Counted from the stretch's first letter, positions 34,167 to 45,718 are shown. The stretch: DNA of 64,000 nucleotides from Ilex aquifolium (GCA_951799425.1 OX637397.1:1550001-1614000), one strand, 5' to 3'. Program-made: numbers and translations. The notes: generated from the letters alone by a model not told the origin.

Positions 34167-36705
34167 ATGGACGGACTGGTGTTGAAATCTTCTTCAACTA
34201 CTCATCATCTCTCTCCGAGAACGGCAAAATTAACTGCGAATCGAAGTTGTTGTTTGGTTTCTGCAAATGGGTACTCTTCTTTCTCACCATTTTCTTCGCA
34301 GAAGCCCCCACCTATGCTTAGGACCTCAGTGATTGTAGCGGCCAACAAGGACAAGAAGAATAGGAATAAGAAGAAGGATGATAAGCATAGGTTTGTACCC
34401 AAGCCAGACGAAGCCACTGGCCCTTTCCCTGAAGCTGTCTTGCTTAAAGAGGTTCATTTCTACTACAAAGACGCTTATCTATGTATAGATATTCGCATAT
34501 GCATGTGTGTGTTTGTGTTGGGGGTGGGGGGTTTTGTATGTGTATATGGATGTAAGAGTTCTCGTCCAGGGTTTTGGATATTTACTTGTTGATTGTGCAA
34601 ATTCTGGTAACACTATGAGCACCATAACCACTGGTGAAACCCTAGGATAATAAGTGGGTGTGGTTTATATTTGGGTTTCTCAAAGATAAGTATAGATACT
34701 GCGCTGTTTAGGAGGAATTTTGTGAAATAGGGATTCAATAATGAACAAGCCTTGTGAGATATATACATATCTAGTAAATATTTGCATATGTGTGAACTCG
34801 TGTGTGTGTGTGTGTCTGCAATACAAGTTCTTGTTTCCTAAGTTGTGAGAAATTTTGGGTTTTGGTTGATCTTCACTTTTTTGAATCCAGGTGATAGAAT
34901 TTGTGGTTGCTAAAATTGTCTCAGTTTATTTCAAGTTCTTAATGGGTAGATTTCCGGTTGTTTTCTTGATATTTAGCTAAGCGTTTACTTCTTTTACTGC
35001 TTTGAATATCAGAAAAGAGTTCAAGAAGATGGTAGGCTTCTACCTGAGTTTGCTGATGCCGAGGAGCGTAAGTGATTATTTTTGTTCTGAATATCTTTTT
35101 GTTTGTTAATTCTTTATCAGAGAGTACCTGAGGTTGCGGTAGTTGAATTGGTTGTTCATTGCAGGGGAACTATATGAAGCTCTGAATCTTCAGCTAGAAA
35201 GTGATCTGAATTTAGAACGAAGTAAGCTCTTTCCTCATAATTCCTACTTTTTTAGAAATTGCAGTAGATTAAATGGTTAGGGGGGTTTTGAAGGCTTCTG
35301 GGAAACTTGCTGTATACCTGTTTACACTGCATGATAGGTTTACTATTTGGACCTCGAGGATGCCTAGTTTTATTTTTATCTTTCAACCCATTGCTGGCTG
35401 TTGGTTTGAAATTATGATGATACAAATACATGGTTCATCTCGTTTGCCAAGAAGACAACTAAAAGGAAGCCGATATGGACATAACGTTGGTACGCATATG
35501 ACTTAATCAAAAGAAATCAAGGATTTGATGGAGATCTTTTTAGTACAATTTTATTGTAAGATATCAAAATTTTCTTTCTTGCTGCCAAATCGATTACAAA
35601 AAAATAAAAACATTAGAAAATAGGTTATGTTTTTCTATTTCTTGTTCCTTTGTTGCTAGATGCATTTTGGCTTGATGTTATTTTTGTAAGAAACAATTGC
35701 TTTATGATAAAGGAAAATAGATGAAACATGGGTTTGGTTTGCCGAATTAACCTTGTTTCATTTCTCATTTTTCTTGTTTTCCCAGTGCGGCACTATGAAG
35801 TGGTTTATTTAATTCATGAGAACCATGTAGAAGATGTTGAGAGTGTAAATACAAAAGTTCAAGGTGAGTTTTCCTTTTGATTGGATGAAACTTCATCAAT
35901 TTTCCAGTTAATGCTCATTGAATTTTTCTGTAGATATTTTCAAATTGTGGGCTGCAATATCAATAGACTTTTGTCTTGTTTTATTATAAATAAATGGATG
36001 TTCCTTGCCATGAAGGAGAAGAGGTCAGCATAAAAAAAAATGAAAGAAAATGTCCTAGCGAAAACTTAGGTCAATTTTCTTTTGTGTTCTTTCTTTTTTA
36101 TGTGTTTTCATAGGCAACATTATTATGTTATATTTCTTCGACCCGTGCCATTTTGTGAGAAAGAAATAATGAGAGTTTCTTCTTAATATCCATGATGCAA
36201 AATTTTTGCAGACTTTATAAGGGAGAAGAAAGGCAAGATATGGAGATTCAGTGATTGGGGTCTTCGAAGACTGGCGTACAAGATACAGAAAGCCAGGAAT
36301 GCTCACTATATTTTGATGAATTTCGAGTTCGAAGCTAAATGGATTAATGATTTTAAAAGCATGCTAGACAAAGATGAGAGAGTCATTCGGCATCTGGTGA
36401 TGAAGAGGGACAAGGCAGAAACAGAAGATTGCCCTCCTCCTCCTGAGTTCCACAGCCTGCGATCTGGTACGGATGATGAGGAAGAAGATGAAGAGGACGA
36501 TGTAGAGTACGATGATGAAGATGATGGCGAAGAAGATTGGGTTGATGAGGGTGAGATAGATATAGCCAACTATAATGATGATGAAGATGGTATTATTTAT
36601 GTGGATGATGACCCACATGACAACACAGAAAACAGAAATAATAAGCCAAATAGTTTAAGTCATATGGGGAGAAGAAAGATGGAAGCTGAGAAAGTATCTA
36701 GGTAG
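34167..36705 (+). CDS. Plastid ribosomal protein S6-like protein (RFC3/bS6c family), five exons
   Basis: Exons 34167-34451, 35013-35067, 35165-35221, 35786-35863 and 36212-36705 join in phase at GT-AG borders to encode 322 aa. Residues 1-55 are Ser/Thr-rich and basic, as in a chloroplast transit peptide, followed by a Lys-rich stretch. The ribosomal S6 fold begins at Met133 (RHYEVVYLIHENHVEDVE) and includes FSDWGLRRLAYKIQKARNAHY and FEFEAKWINDF. The last 90 residues are strongly acidic. S6 binds 16S rRNA in the small subunit. The length and acidic tail resemble Arabidopsis RFC3 (about 314 aa) more than the shorter bS6c, but I cannot separate the two from memory alone. The gene is convergent with the PPR gene, 445 bp away. 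Confidence 0.88.
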
Positions 36706-37150
36706 TTTCTTTATTTTTACCATTTGCTTTGTATTTTTGGCTTGGGAAAGATATTAGTGCAGTCTCCTGAAGTTTCATCTTATAAGTTTGTCTCTCATTC
36801 TACTAGAAGAGAATATTTTTATCAAGGTAAGATTGCGTTTGTGATTGTCCATATCGAAACTAAGTCGTAGGGACAAAAAGAAGGCAGACGCTCAGGTCAT
36901 ATCAGCCCGCTGTTTCTTTATCTCGTAGTTCCACTTTTAGATTTTGGAGCAACACCAAAAAAGTAAGCTTTTAGGGTTAGGAAGTGAGAATAAGAGGGGA
37001 GACACTTTTAGGGTTAGGAAGTGAGAAGAAGAGTGAAGGTCTCCCCTCGTAGATTAATGCACACCATGAGAATCAGGATTGTAGACCTCAACTGCACAGA
37101 GGAGGCAGTGGCTTACTACATACTCTTGGACATGGTATTCAGTGGATAAT
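36706..37150. other. Convergent 3' flanks of the S6-like and PPR genes
   Basis: Probably the two 3' untranslated regions. GGGTTAGGAAGTGAGAA occurs twice (about 36973 and 37012) as a short direct repeat. No further gene is seen. Confidence 0.5.
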
Positions 37151-39166
37151 TCAGTATCTTTCATTTCTTCTATCATCCAAGATACAGTCAAAACAATCTA
37201 CTGCTCCTACATACCCTATATTGCTATACAAACACCGCACTAAAACGTTCCATGTAGCAATGTTGGGGCAAATTCCTTCCTCTAACATTCTCTTCAGATA
37301 AGTATTGGCTTCGTCTAAACCTACCCACTTACAAATCCCATATAAAAGACTAGTGTATACAAATATATTTGGACGCCAGCCTCCAGCCCTCATTGCATCC
37401 AGAAGTTTAATGGCACAGTCGACCTTACCCTGCTTACAGAAAGCGTTAATTACCATGTTAAATGAGTGAGTATCAGGCTTTATACCCCTGACCAGCATTT
37501 TCCCAAAGACCTTTAGAGCCTCCTCAAGCATGCCAACACAACAGAAGCCATAAATTATAGTGTTGTATGTCAATATGTTGAACTCAATTCTCCTGTCCTC
37601 CATCTCCATAACAAGCTCAAATGCCACCTTGAAGTTGTTGTCTTTGAAGAGACCATTCAAAAGCACGTTATACGTCGTTACATCAGGCAAGCACCCATAT
37701 TTTTCCATTTGATCAAACAACCTCATTGCCCAAGCAACTCTTCCACTGGCACATAAACTTTTAATAAATGGAGTGACTATAACTGCACTTGGGAAGCAAT
37801 TTCCCATCACCATATTCTCCACAAGACAATAGGCTTGGTCAAACATTAGATTCCTGCAAAGGGCATCCACCATGCAGGTATAGACTACATCATTAGGATG
37901 GCAACCATGTGTTATCATCTTGTTCCACATCTCAGATGCACCAACCAAGTTCCCAGATTTTGCAAACCCGTTTATGAGGGTACCATAAGTTGTTGCATTT
38001 GGAAAGCACTCACTTCTCTCCATTTGATTAACAATGGATACCGCTTTGCTCATATTCCCAACAGAGCACAGACCATGTATCAGTGTGTTATACGCGACAG
38101 TGTTGGGCAAAACTCCCTCCCTGATCATTCGGTCCCAAACATCAAGAGCTTCATACCATCTCCCATTCAAAAAAAACCCTTTTAGTAAGGAAGCAAAGGT
38201 GTAAATATTTGGACTGCTTCCTCTCACAAACATTCTGGCTAGAAGGGCAAGAGACAGCTCAACACTACCCAAATCAGAAAGAGCATTGATGATGGTTGTG
38301 TACGTGAGGACATTTGGGCTAAGTCCCTTTTTCTGCATCTCTTCCATCAACTGGAACGCTTCCTCAACTTTGCCTTCTCTACACAACCCTTTCATCAAAG
38401 CATTATAGACAGGCACAATTGGGGTGAATCTCAAGACAATTTCCCTCGCTTCTTTCACCTTGCCAAGCTTACACAAAGACGACACAATCGTGGTATAGCT
38501 CACCGCATCAGGAGAGCATCCCTTGTTTGACATTTCCACAAGCAACTTATAAGCTCCATCCACCCTATTATTCTTACACAATGCCTTCAAAAGAATGTTA
38601 TAAGTATACACATTTGGCTCCATCCCATCTTCTTTCATGTTACTATAAATTGGATTAATCATATGAAACCTATTCTCACTAAGCAATGCATCCAATAGGT
38701 GATTATAAATCTTAACCGTAGGTTTACACCCAAAATCGTGCATCCGATAAAAGGTTTTCAACGCTTGATCTGCACCTCCAGCTCGACGATACGAATTGAT
38801 CACACTAACAAACAAATCTTCGGAGCAACTGATACCCTCCAACTTCATCTGTTGCAAAAGGTACTGAACACCATCCATCTGACCTACATGACCCAGTTTT
38901 TCAACCATCATATGGTATGTCAGAGGGGTGTGTTTGAAAGATCTTGAATTGGATACAGATTTGAAGAACTCTAATGCTACATTGATGTCACGTTCATGAC
39001 TTAACCTCTTCAAAACATCAGACTCCTTAACTGTGTTTGGGGTTTGTTCATTTTGAGGATTGGAACTGAGAAGTGGGTTTGTATTGAGGACAAAAGGTAT
39101 TGAGGGTTTGTGGACTTTTAACAGTAGTGAACATCCTCCTTTCAAATGAATTGATTCCAAATTCAT
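37151..39166 (-). CDS. P-class pentatricopeptide repeat protein (At3g48810-like), 671 aa
   Basis: An intronless gene made almost wholly of 35-residue PPR units, for example PNVYTYNILLKALCKNNRVD and PDAVSYTTIVSSLCKLGKV, from about residue 75 to the C terminus. It has no E/DYW tail, so it is P-class. Such proteins bind organellar RNA and steer its processing, stability or translation. The open frame extends up to 39499, but I place the start at 39166 (MNLESIHLKGGCSLLL) because the Arabidopsis relative starts at the equivalent point and the upstream 111 residues do not resemble a PPR protein N terminus. The segment KIYNHLLDALLSENR and the spacing match At3g48810 (659 aa) by recall. Plastid or mitochondrial targeting is expected but not decided. 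Confidence 0.93.
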   Translation of the reverse strand: MNLESIHLKGGCSLLLKVHKPSIPFVLNTNPLLSSNPQNEQTPNTVKESDVLKRLSHERDINVALEFFKSVSNSRSFKHTPLTYHMMVEKLGHVGQMDGVQYLLQQMKLEGISCSEDLFVSVINSYRRAGGADQALKTFYRMHDFGCKPTVKIYNHLLDALLSENRFHMINPIYSNMKEDGMEPNVYTYNILLKALCKNNRVDGAYKLLVEMSNKGCSPDAVSYTTIVSSLCKLGKVKEAREIVLRFTPIVPVYNALMKGLCREGKVEEAFQLMEEMQKKGLSPNVLTYTTIINALSDLGSVELSLALLARMFVRGSSPNIYTFASLLKGFFLNGRWYEALDVWDRMIREGVLPNTVAYNTLIHGLCSVGNMSKAVSIVNQMERSECFPNATTYGTLINGFAKSGNLVGASEMWNKMITHGCHPNDVVYTCMVDALCRNLMFDQAYCLVENMVMGNCFPSAVIVTPFIKSLCASGRVAWAMRLFDQMEKYGCLPDVTTYNVLLNGLFKDNNFKVAFELVMEMEDRRIEFNILTYNTIIYGFCCVGMLEEALKVFGKMLVRGIKPDTHSFNMVINAFCKQGKVDCAIKLLDAMRAGGWRPNIFVYTSLLYGICKWVGLDEANTYLKRMLEEGICPNIATWNVLVRCLYSNIGYVGAVDCFDCILDDRRNERY

Positions 39167-39549
39167 GACTCCTAAAACCCGAAACCCATCAAAACTCTCA
39201 GAATTATCGAAAACCCAAGATGGGAAATGATCAGAACAATCAAATAAGCAACTGGGTACACTGAAAATACAGGTTTTGGGATTCAGTAGCAAAATTTCTT
39301 CTACCAGAAAAAAGAAGACAAGCAAGATTTCAAATTGAGGAACTATCTCAAAATACATCAAACTTACAGAGAAGGTGTGTACAGAACGAACCTCAGATGT
39401 ACTAAAACACCAACAAATTCCTGCCCAGTTTGGTTTGTGCACAAACTTTGTGCTGAGCAATGATCTAAGGTCGTTTTGTTTTTCAGTGCTCTGCTCCACA
39501 CGGCTCTTCGGCTACACGAGTTAATTGTGATCGTAGATCTTACATTGAT

Positions 39550-39755
39550 TGGGCCCTTCTAATTTTTGCTATAGCAAATGAAGCCCAGGCTTTTAGTTTT
39601 TGGCCGAGGGTTTTATATTAGTTGAGTTGGTCTTGGTGGTTTGGATTATGGGCCTTATAGGCCACACCAGTAAGATTGGCCCATTCTTCTTTTTGGTTGG
39701 GACTTGGCAAGAGATTTGGTTTGCCTTCATGCCTAAACAAAGACAAGCCCAAAAA
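39550..39755 (-). promoter_or_regulatory. Cluster of site II (TGGGCC/T-type) motifs upstream of the PPR gene
   Basis: TTGGGCCC (39549-39556), AGCCCAG (39582-39588), ATGGGCC (39648-39654), TTGGCCCA (about 39676) and AGCCCAAA (about 39747) lie within 210 bp. Site II elements are typical of plant genes for organelle biogenesis and ribosomal proteins, which suits a PPR gene. Confidence 0.55.
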
Positions 39756-39776
39756 GGGTTTCCTTCTTTTAAGTTA

Positions 39777-40500
39777 GGGAGAATTACCTCCGCTCCCTGA
39801 GTTTTGTTACTTAATCACTTATATTTCTTGACATTTGAAATATTACAGACAAACTCCTTGAGATTTGTATGCGCTTAACACTTAAACCCTACCGTCAATG
39901 TTCGTTACTAAATTCGTTAGTAAATTACATCTAAACCCCATGAAGTCTATATGTATATAACATTTAGAGCCCTCAAATTTAAAATATTACACTTAGACCA
40001 CTTATTAGTTACAGAGCTACCAAAATCTATTAAACGACCAAATTATTCAAATTAAAGATAAAATATATTGTATCAATTACGATTTAATCCCTTGTTTGAT
40101 TTTTTAGATTTATTCCAATAGCTAGTATAATTGTATACTAATTATGATTTTTTAAAGAAAAAAATAGTTTTTTATTTTTGATTTTATTTCAATAAATGAC
40201 ATAATAAGAACATGAATTTTAGTTGAAAAACTTAAAATATTTGATATTCTATCTTTGATTGAAATATTTTTTGTCTAAGTATAATATTTTAAACTTGAGG
40301 AGTCTAAATATTACATGCCTAAAAAACTTCAGAGGGTCTAAGTGTAATTTACTAATAGATAGACTAATGAATATTGAAAACAGGAGTCTAAATGTTACGC
40401 GCATATAAACTTCAAGGGATTTGTGTGTAATATTTCAAATGTCCGAGAGTCTAAATCATTAAGTGACAAACTTTAGGGGGTCTAGGTGTATAATTCTCCC
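39777..40500. mobile_element. Mutator-like MITE with perfect 9-bp target duplication
   Basis: The ends are GGGAGAATTA and, reversed, GGGAGAATTA, starting inverted repeats that stay recognisable for well over 100 bp (ACTTAATGATTTAGACT-, GACATTTGAAATATTAC-type blocks). TTTAAGTTA flanks both sides exactly (39768-39776 and 40501-40509). The 724-bp element has no coding capacity. A stray right end of the same family lies at about 31535-31640. Confidence 0.92.
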
Positions 40501-40575
40501 TTTAAGTTAATATCAAAACATTTGCATTTTGAAATCTTTGAAAAAGAATGGCAAAAAAAAAAAGAGATCTTATTA

Positions 40576-40875
40576 AAAAGTAATATTATTTGAACCTAAT
40601 TTATTGACTTAATGATGCAATTTTATAGGAATCATTGGATCAACATTTTCAATGTTTAATGGGGTCTACAATCAATCTAAAGATCACAGTTAATTAGGTC
40701 AATAAATTGAATAATGCTATTTGGACCTAAAATCTAATCTAATTTGCTAACATAATGATGTGACTTCATAGGAATCATTGGATCAACACTAAATTCTAAT
40801 GTTTAATGTGGTCTACAGTCAATTCAAATGTCACAGTGAATTAGGTTAATAAATTAAGTTCCAATAGCATTGCTC
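40576..40875. mobile_element. Two adjacent MITE copies of the GAGCAATGCTAT family
   Basis: Units of about 150 bp sharing AATCATTGGATCAACA, TAATGTTTAATG and GGTCTACA-type blocks follow each other. The second (about 40716-40875) has clear inverted ends (AATAATGCTATTTGGACC; reversed right end GGAGCAATGCTATTGGAAC). The first is more degraded. Confidence 0.65.
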
Positions 40876-41405
40876 CAATAAATTAGGCCTCAATAACATT
40901 GCTCTTAATTAAATTGCAACAGTTCAATACATCTAGCACTGATCTCATGTCATTATAAGCTCAACATTTGATTTGGTGACTCCAATTAATGTTAGGTTAT
41001 ATGTGAATGTAAATCTATCTATGAATGGTGGCTAGAGACCCGAAACCCGACCCGTCCGAAGTTATTTAGTTAATAAAATTCAAAAATAAAAAACAAGCAC
41101 TTATTATCAACCATAAGTTGTCAAGTTCAAGTTGTCATCATACTCTTTTTGTTCGAATCCTTACAGCACAAAAATGCAAAAGAAATGAGCTACAAAAACG
41201 TTTGGATTCAAAAAGAGTGTGGGACCATCCAAACTCAATTTTGTAGTCTATTAGTTTGGAGCGAGGACATGCTCTCTTTTTCAAACGATGCCAAAGTCTC
41301 AAGCACCACCTCACCATGCAAGACAATGAAATTTACGTGACCTCCTACACCTTCTCCTTCTCCTTCTCCGAAGTCTGTTGTCTATATTTACATGATGTCC
41401 CACGC

Positions 41406-41411
41406 CACGTG
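41406..41411 (+). promoter_or_regulatory. G-box/ABRE (GCCACGTGG) upstream of the PCC13-62 gene
   Basis: The palindrome CACGTG within GCCACGTGGA lies about 90 bp upstream of the TATA box. This is the core bound by bZIP factors in abscisic acid and drought responses, fitting a desiccation-related gene. Confidence 0.6.
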
Positions 41412-41493
41412 GAATATGGAACTTTGACAGTGGCTTCCCCTTTCCCCATGTGTCACACAACTCACTGACACCACACAAAGCCACCCTTATCAC

Positions 41494-41503
41494 TTTATAT
41501 ACA
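41494..41503 (+). promoter_or_regulatory. TATA box of the PCC13-62 gene
   Basis: TTTATATACA about 95 bp before the ATG at 41591, giving a predicted start near 41525 and a leader of roughly 65 nt. Confidence 0.6.
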
Positions 41504-41590
41504 TAGAGATAAGCTGCATGAAAACATAAAAATAGTTCCTCTAGCAGTTCCATTACCATAGAAAGAAAAGCATTAACAAGCTAGCTAGCC

Positions 41591-42955
41591 ATGGCATCGT
41601 CCACTTCCACCATCACCACCACCGCCATGATCGCCACCTTCTTTCTCCTCCCCAGCTTTTATGCGGCTGAGATCCTCACAAACAGGAAATCTTCTAGTTT
41701 ACCCAGATCAGATGTGGATCTGTTGGAGTTTCCTTTGAATTTAGAGTACTTGGAAGCTGAGTTTTTCTTATGGGGATCTTTGGGTCGTGGGTTGGATAGA
41801 ATAGCTCCCAACCTTACCCAGGGCGGTCCACCACCTATAGGCGCCAAGGCTGCCAAACTCGACCCTTTCACTAGGGATATTATTGTCCAGTTCGCATTCC
41901 AAGAAGTTGGACACTTGAGGTTCATTTTCATCATCATAGTTATTATTGCATACATCAATATAGACATATATAATAATCAATAAATATACATGGCCAAAAT
42001 ATGATTTCATTCCAAAATTGTGTGCACATCACCTGTTTAAATGGTCCAAGGATTTTTGCTAGATCATATTCTTTCGGAACGATTGTTTGTGATTGTACCA
42101 TTTACAAACAAAATGAGATTGGCCTTCTTACATGCATCTTAATGCAGGGCAATTAAGAGCACTGTACCAGGGTTCCCAAGGCCATTGATGAATCTAAGCG
42201 CATCATCATTTGCAACTGTGATGAATAATGCATTTGGACGACCATTGGTGCCACCGTTTGATCCTTACGCCAATGAACTAAACTATCTTCTTGCATCCTA
42301 CGTCGTTCCTTACGTTGGACTTACTGGATATGTGGGAGCTAATCCCAAACTCCAAAGTGCTACTGCCAAAAGGGTATTACCCAATTCCAGTCATCAACTC
42401 AATAGTCAATACTATACCAAAAATCTATGGATGACAGATTTAATTCAGAGAGAATGCAAATTTATTCTTTTGAGTTTTTTGATATACGGGTCATGCGTGT
42501 CAATCATAAAATGACGTATCACACAATTAATTAACTCCTAATTAATACTTACTCATGGTGTATGTATCAATCAGCTGGTGGCGGGGCTTTTGGGCGTGGA
42601 ATCAGGCCAAGATGCAGTACTGAGAGCACTACTTTACAAGCAAGCAGCCAAGAAGGTAGCACCATATGGAATCACAGTCGCAGAATTCACCAACAATATC
42701 TCAAAGCTGAGGAACAAGCTGGGACGCGCAGGTGTGAAAGACGAAGGTCTAATAGTGAAACCATTTCAAGGTGCCGAGGGGAGGGTCGCAGGCAATGTTT
42801 TAGCCGGCGACCAATACTCGATTTCGTTCGACAGAACGCCAGAGGAAATTCTCCGGATCGTTTATGGAGGAGATGAGAGTGTACCTGGTGGCTTCTACCC
42901 TAAGGGAGCTGATGGTCGAATTGCCAGATCACATTTAAAGGCAAAAAGGACTTAG
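41591..42955 (+). CDS. Desiccation-related protein PCC13-62-like (ferritin-like), three exons
   Basis: Exons 41591-41919, 42148-42373 and 42575-42955 join in phase to 311 aa, close to the 313 aa of the Craterostigma protein PCC13-62. The first 25 residues form a signal peptide ending near SFYA. The ferritin-like helical region follows: DVDLLEFPLNLEYLEAEFFL, VQFAFQEVGHLRAIKS and LNYLLASYVVPYVGLTGYVG. The C-terminal part includes FDRTPEEILRIVYGG, VPGGFYPKGADG and ends in KAKRT. Family members accumulate in dehydration and in developing or reproductive tissues; a biochemical role is not established. The sequence GRGLDRIAPNLTQGGPPPIGA is family-typical. A G-box and a TATA box precede it. Confidence 0.93.
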
Positions 42956-43280
42956 GCATTACTATTGGCATAATGTTACTGTACTGTACTGGCCTGTGCC
43001 TCCAGATGGAACAATATGGGTTGTCTTGTCTATGACAAATAATTTGAATAATTGTTGTTATGGGTGCTCTCTTATGGTCGAGGTCTGTGTAAATTTGTCC
43101 GAATAAAAGAAAATTACTTCGACAGAAGTATTTCTTGTGCGGCTTCTTCAAATTTCCTGTGGATTATACTTAAAGCAGCAGTTTGCTTATTGGAAAATGT
43201 ATGGAAATACCATCATTCGATGCTGGTTTTGTCACTCTCCAATTAATTCTATGGTCTTCCTATGTTTCTATCTAAATCAG
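42956..43280. other. 3' flank of the PCC13-62 gene
   Basis: Likely 3' untranslated region and spacer. No gene or repeat recognised before the repeat starting near 43281. Confidence 0.5.
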
Positions 43281-44865
43281 TGTTATCAGAATCGGATCAG
43301 ACCTGTCGGTCGGACCGGTTGAACCATGAACATGGACCTAAAGCAGTCCGGTTATTTAGTTAGACCGCCTAAAGAATTGAACCGTTGGAGAACCGGAAAA
43401 TCGGCCGGTTTTGTCCAAAATCGATGAACCGAAAATTCCTAAAACCGGCCGGTTCAAAGCTTAAAACCAGCCGGCAGCCCTTCATCTTCTCCGTTTCCTT
43501 CTACTTTGTCTTTTTCGTCGACCAGCGGCGAAGTAGATCTCGAAGACCACAGATCTAGATCTCGAAGACTCGAACACTACAGATCTAGATCTTTAAGACT
43601 CAAACACCACAGGCACAGTAACACACCACTTCGTCTCCTTCGACTTCCACAGATCTAGATCTCCTTCCACTTCATCTTCTTCGTCTCCTCTCTCTCTCTC
43701 CACTCCGACACAGTGATACACACCCACGAAAATGAAAGAAAAAAGAAAGGATGGCTTGCTGGGTCTTTCTTTTTCTCTCTCTCACATACAGGGTTTGCTT
43801 TTTGTCTATTTCTCTCTCTCTCTCTCTACACGTGCACACACACACGGTTATATTGACTAATTGAATATAAATTAAATAGTTAATACACACACATTCAATT
43901 CAACAGTAAAGAATTAAGACATTCAATTCAACAGTAAGGAGTTAAGACATATATAGTACACTATTTGATTTTTTTTGTGGTTGAACCATGAACATGGACC
44001 TAAAGCGGTCCGGTTATTTAGTTAGACCGCCTAAGGAATTGAACCGTTGGAGAACCGGAAATCGGCCGATTTTGTCCAAAATCGATGAACCGAAAATTCC
44101 TAAAACCGGCCGGTTCAAAGCTTAAAACCAGCCGGCAGCCCTTCATCTTCTCCGTTTCCTTCTACTTTGTCTTCTTCGTCGACCAGCGGCGAAGTAGATC
44201 TCGAAGACTCGAACACACAGCACAGTAACACACCACTTCGTCTCCTTCCACTTCCACAGATCTAGATCTCCTTCCACTTCATCTTCTTCTTCTCCTCTCT
44301 CTCTCTCCACTCAGACACAGTGATACACACCCACGAAAATGAAAGAAAAAAGAAAGGATGGCTTGCTGGGTCTTTCTTTTTCTCTTTCTCACATACAGGG
44401 TTTCCTTTTGGGAAATACTATGTATCCCAAATCTCTAACCCAAATTTTCATCCCAAATGAAGGAAGACCATTGAATGAGTGGGTCCCATCAACTTTTTTA
44501 AATGGGACTCACTGATCCAATGGTCTCCCTTGATTTGGGATGAAAATTTGGGTTAGAAATTTGGAATATATAGCATTGCTCTTTGCTTTTTGTCTATTTC
44601 TCTCTCTCTCTACATGTGCACACACACACACAGTCATATTGAATAATTGAATATAAATTAAATTGTTATTACACACACATTCAATTCAACAGTAAGGTGT
44701 TAAGACATATATAATACACTATTTGATTTTTTTTGTGATTGTAAATTTTTAGTTAAAATTTTAAAATTTTAAATTTTTTAAATTTTTTTAATTATAAGAC
44801 CGGTTCGACCATTAATCCAGTCCCTCTGTCGGTTTGATGTCCGGTCCAATTTTGATAACATTGAT
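43281..44865. mobile_element. Repeat with inverted TGTTATCA ends and a 662-bp internal tandem duplication
   Basis: The left end GTGTTATCAGAATCGGATC and the reversed right end ATGTTATCAAAATTGGACC are inverted, followed by ACCGGTT-rich sequence on each side, a common plant non-autonomous transposon pattern. Inside, the segment starting CCATGAACATGGACC at 43324 is repeated from 43986 almost base for base. The second copy carries an extra 172-bp MITE. The interior is CT-rich and I find no gene. A target duplication was not clear. Confidence 0.75.
44410..44581. mobile_element. 172-bp foldback MITE with 9-bp target duplication
   Basis: The arms are long inverted repeats (GGGAAATACTATGTATCCC; reversed right GAGCAATGCTATATATTCC; both continuing CTAACCCAAATTTTCATCCC). 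TTTCCTTTT (44401-44409) and TTTGCTTTT (44582-44590) flank it. The sister copy of the surrounding tandem duplication has a single TTTGCTTTT and no insert, so it is a true empty site. Confidence 0.9.
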
Positions 44866-45718
44866 CTACATTATATATGCATCCATATAACGGAGTAGAT
44901 GATCCATTCTAATATATTTTGTTTCTTAGTAGATAATCTATCGTGAATTCAAGTTGAACTAATTGTAATAAAGGGATTTCAGGTGATCTACAAAAAGAAA
45001 AAAATAGAAGAAAAAAAACGTTGGAAGGGATTTGCATCCGCATACATCCCTTTTGCATTGGAGAGGGATGTATACAACCGTTTGTATGAAGTTGGCATGG
45101 CCAAGAAAATCCAAATCAAGACTGACTTGGGATCGAATTTCACTAATGGGGAAACGCATCATTCAGTGGGCTTTGTTTAACATATTTCAGGACTATTGGC
45201 CCATAAATTTGGCCCAAAATAAGATTTTATGTCCTGTTTGGGTTGCAACCGAACCCGCTTAAACCAAACGATTCTAATCAGATACGACCACCAGAGATAC
45301 GAAGGCCGCCGGAAGTGCAAAACACATCAGATCGATCTCGTCTTTTCGGCCAATTTCAAGGTATGTACTTTTGTGCTTTCATGGACAATCTATCATCTTT
45401 GTTTGGCTCAATTTGTATGTATACGCTACTAATTTTGGCTGAATTTTTAAGACATTTGAGACCACTCCTAGTTCACAGATTAGTTTCTAGCTTAGTTTCA
45501 TTGTGTGATTTCAAATATACATTTATATTGATGTGTGTGTGTGTGTCTTTTCCTTAATTGTGTTTGAGTGGAGGTATTAGGTATCAGTGTGTTTCTGTTT
45601 TTGTTATGAACTTGTAGATATTACGTATTTTTTTTCGTCTTTCCGAAATTTTGTGTAATTAGGGTTTCGTCTTCTTATTGTTTAGAAGTTTGTGGTAGAA
45701 TTACTCCAAGTTCAAGTT
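44866..45718 (+). promoter_or_regulatory. EMC6 promoter and 5' leader with intron
   Basis: Two GGCCCA site II motifs (45198-45203 and 45211-45216) mark the promoter. A leader intron is likely from 45361 (TTTCAAG-GTATGT) to 45685 (ATTGTTTAG), leaving 33 nt before the ATG. The short frames here are not convincing genes. Confidence 0.5.
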
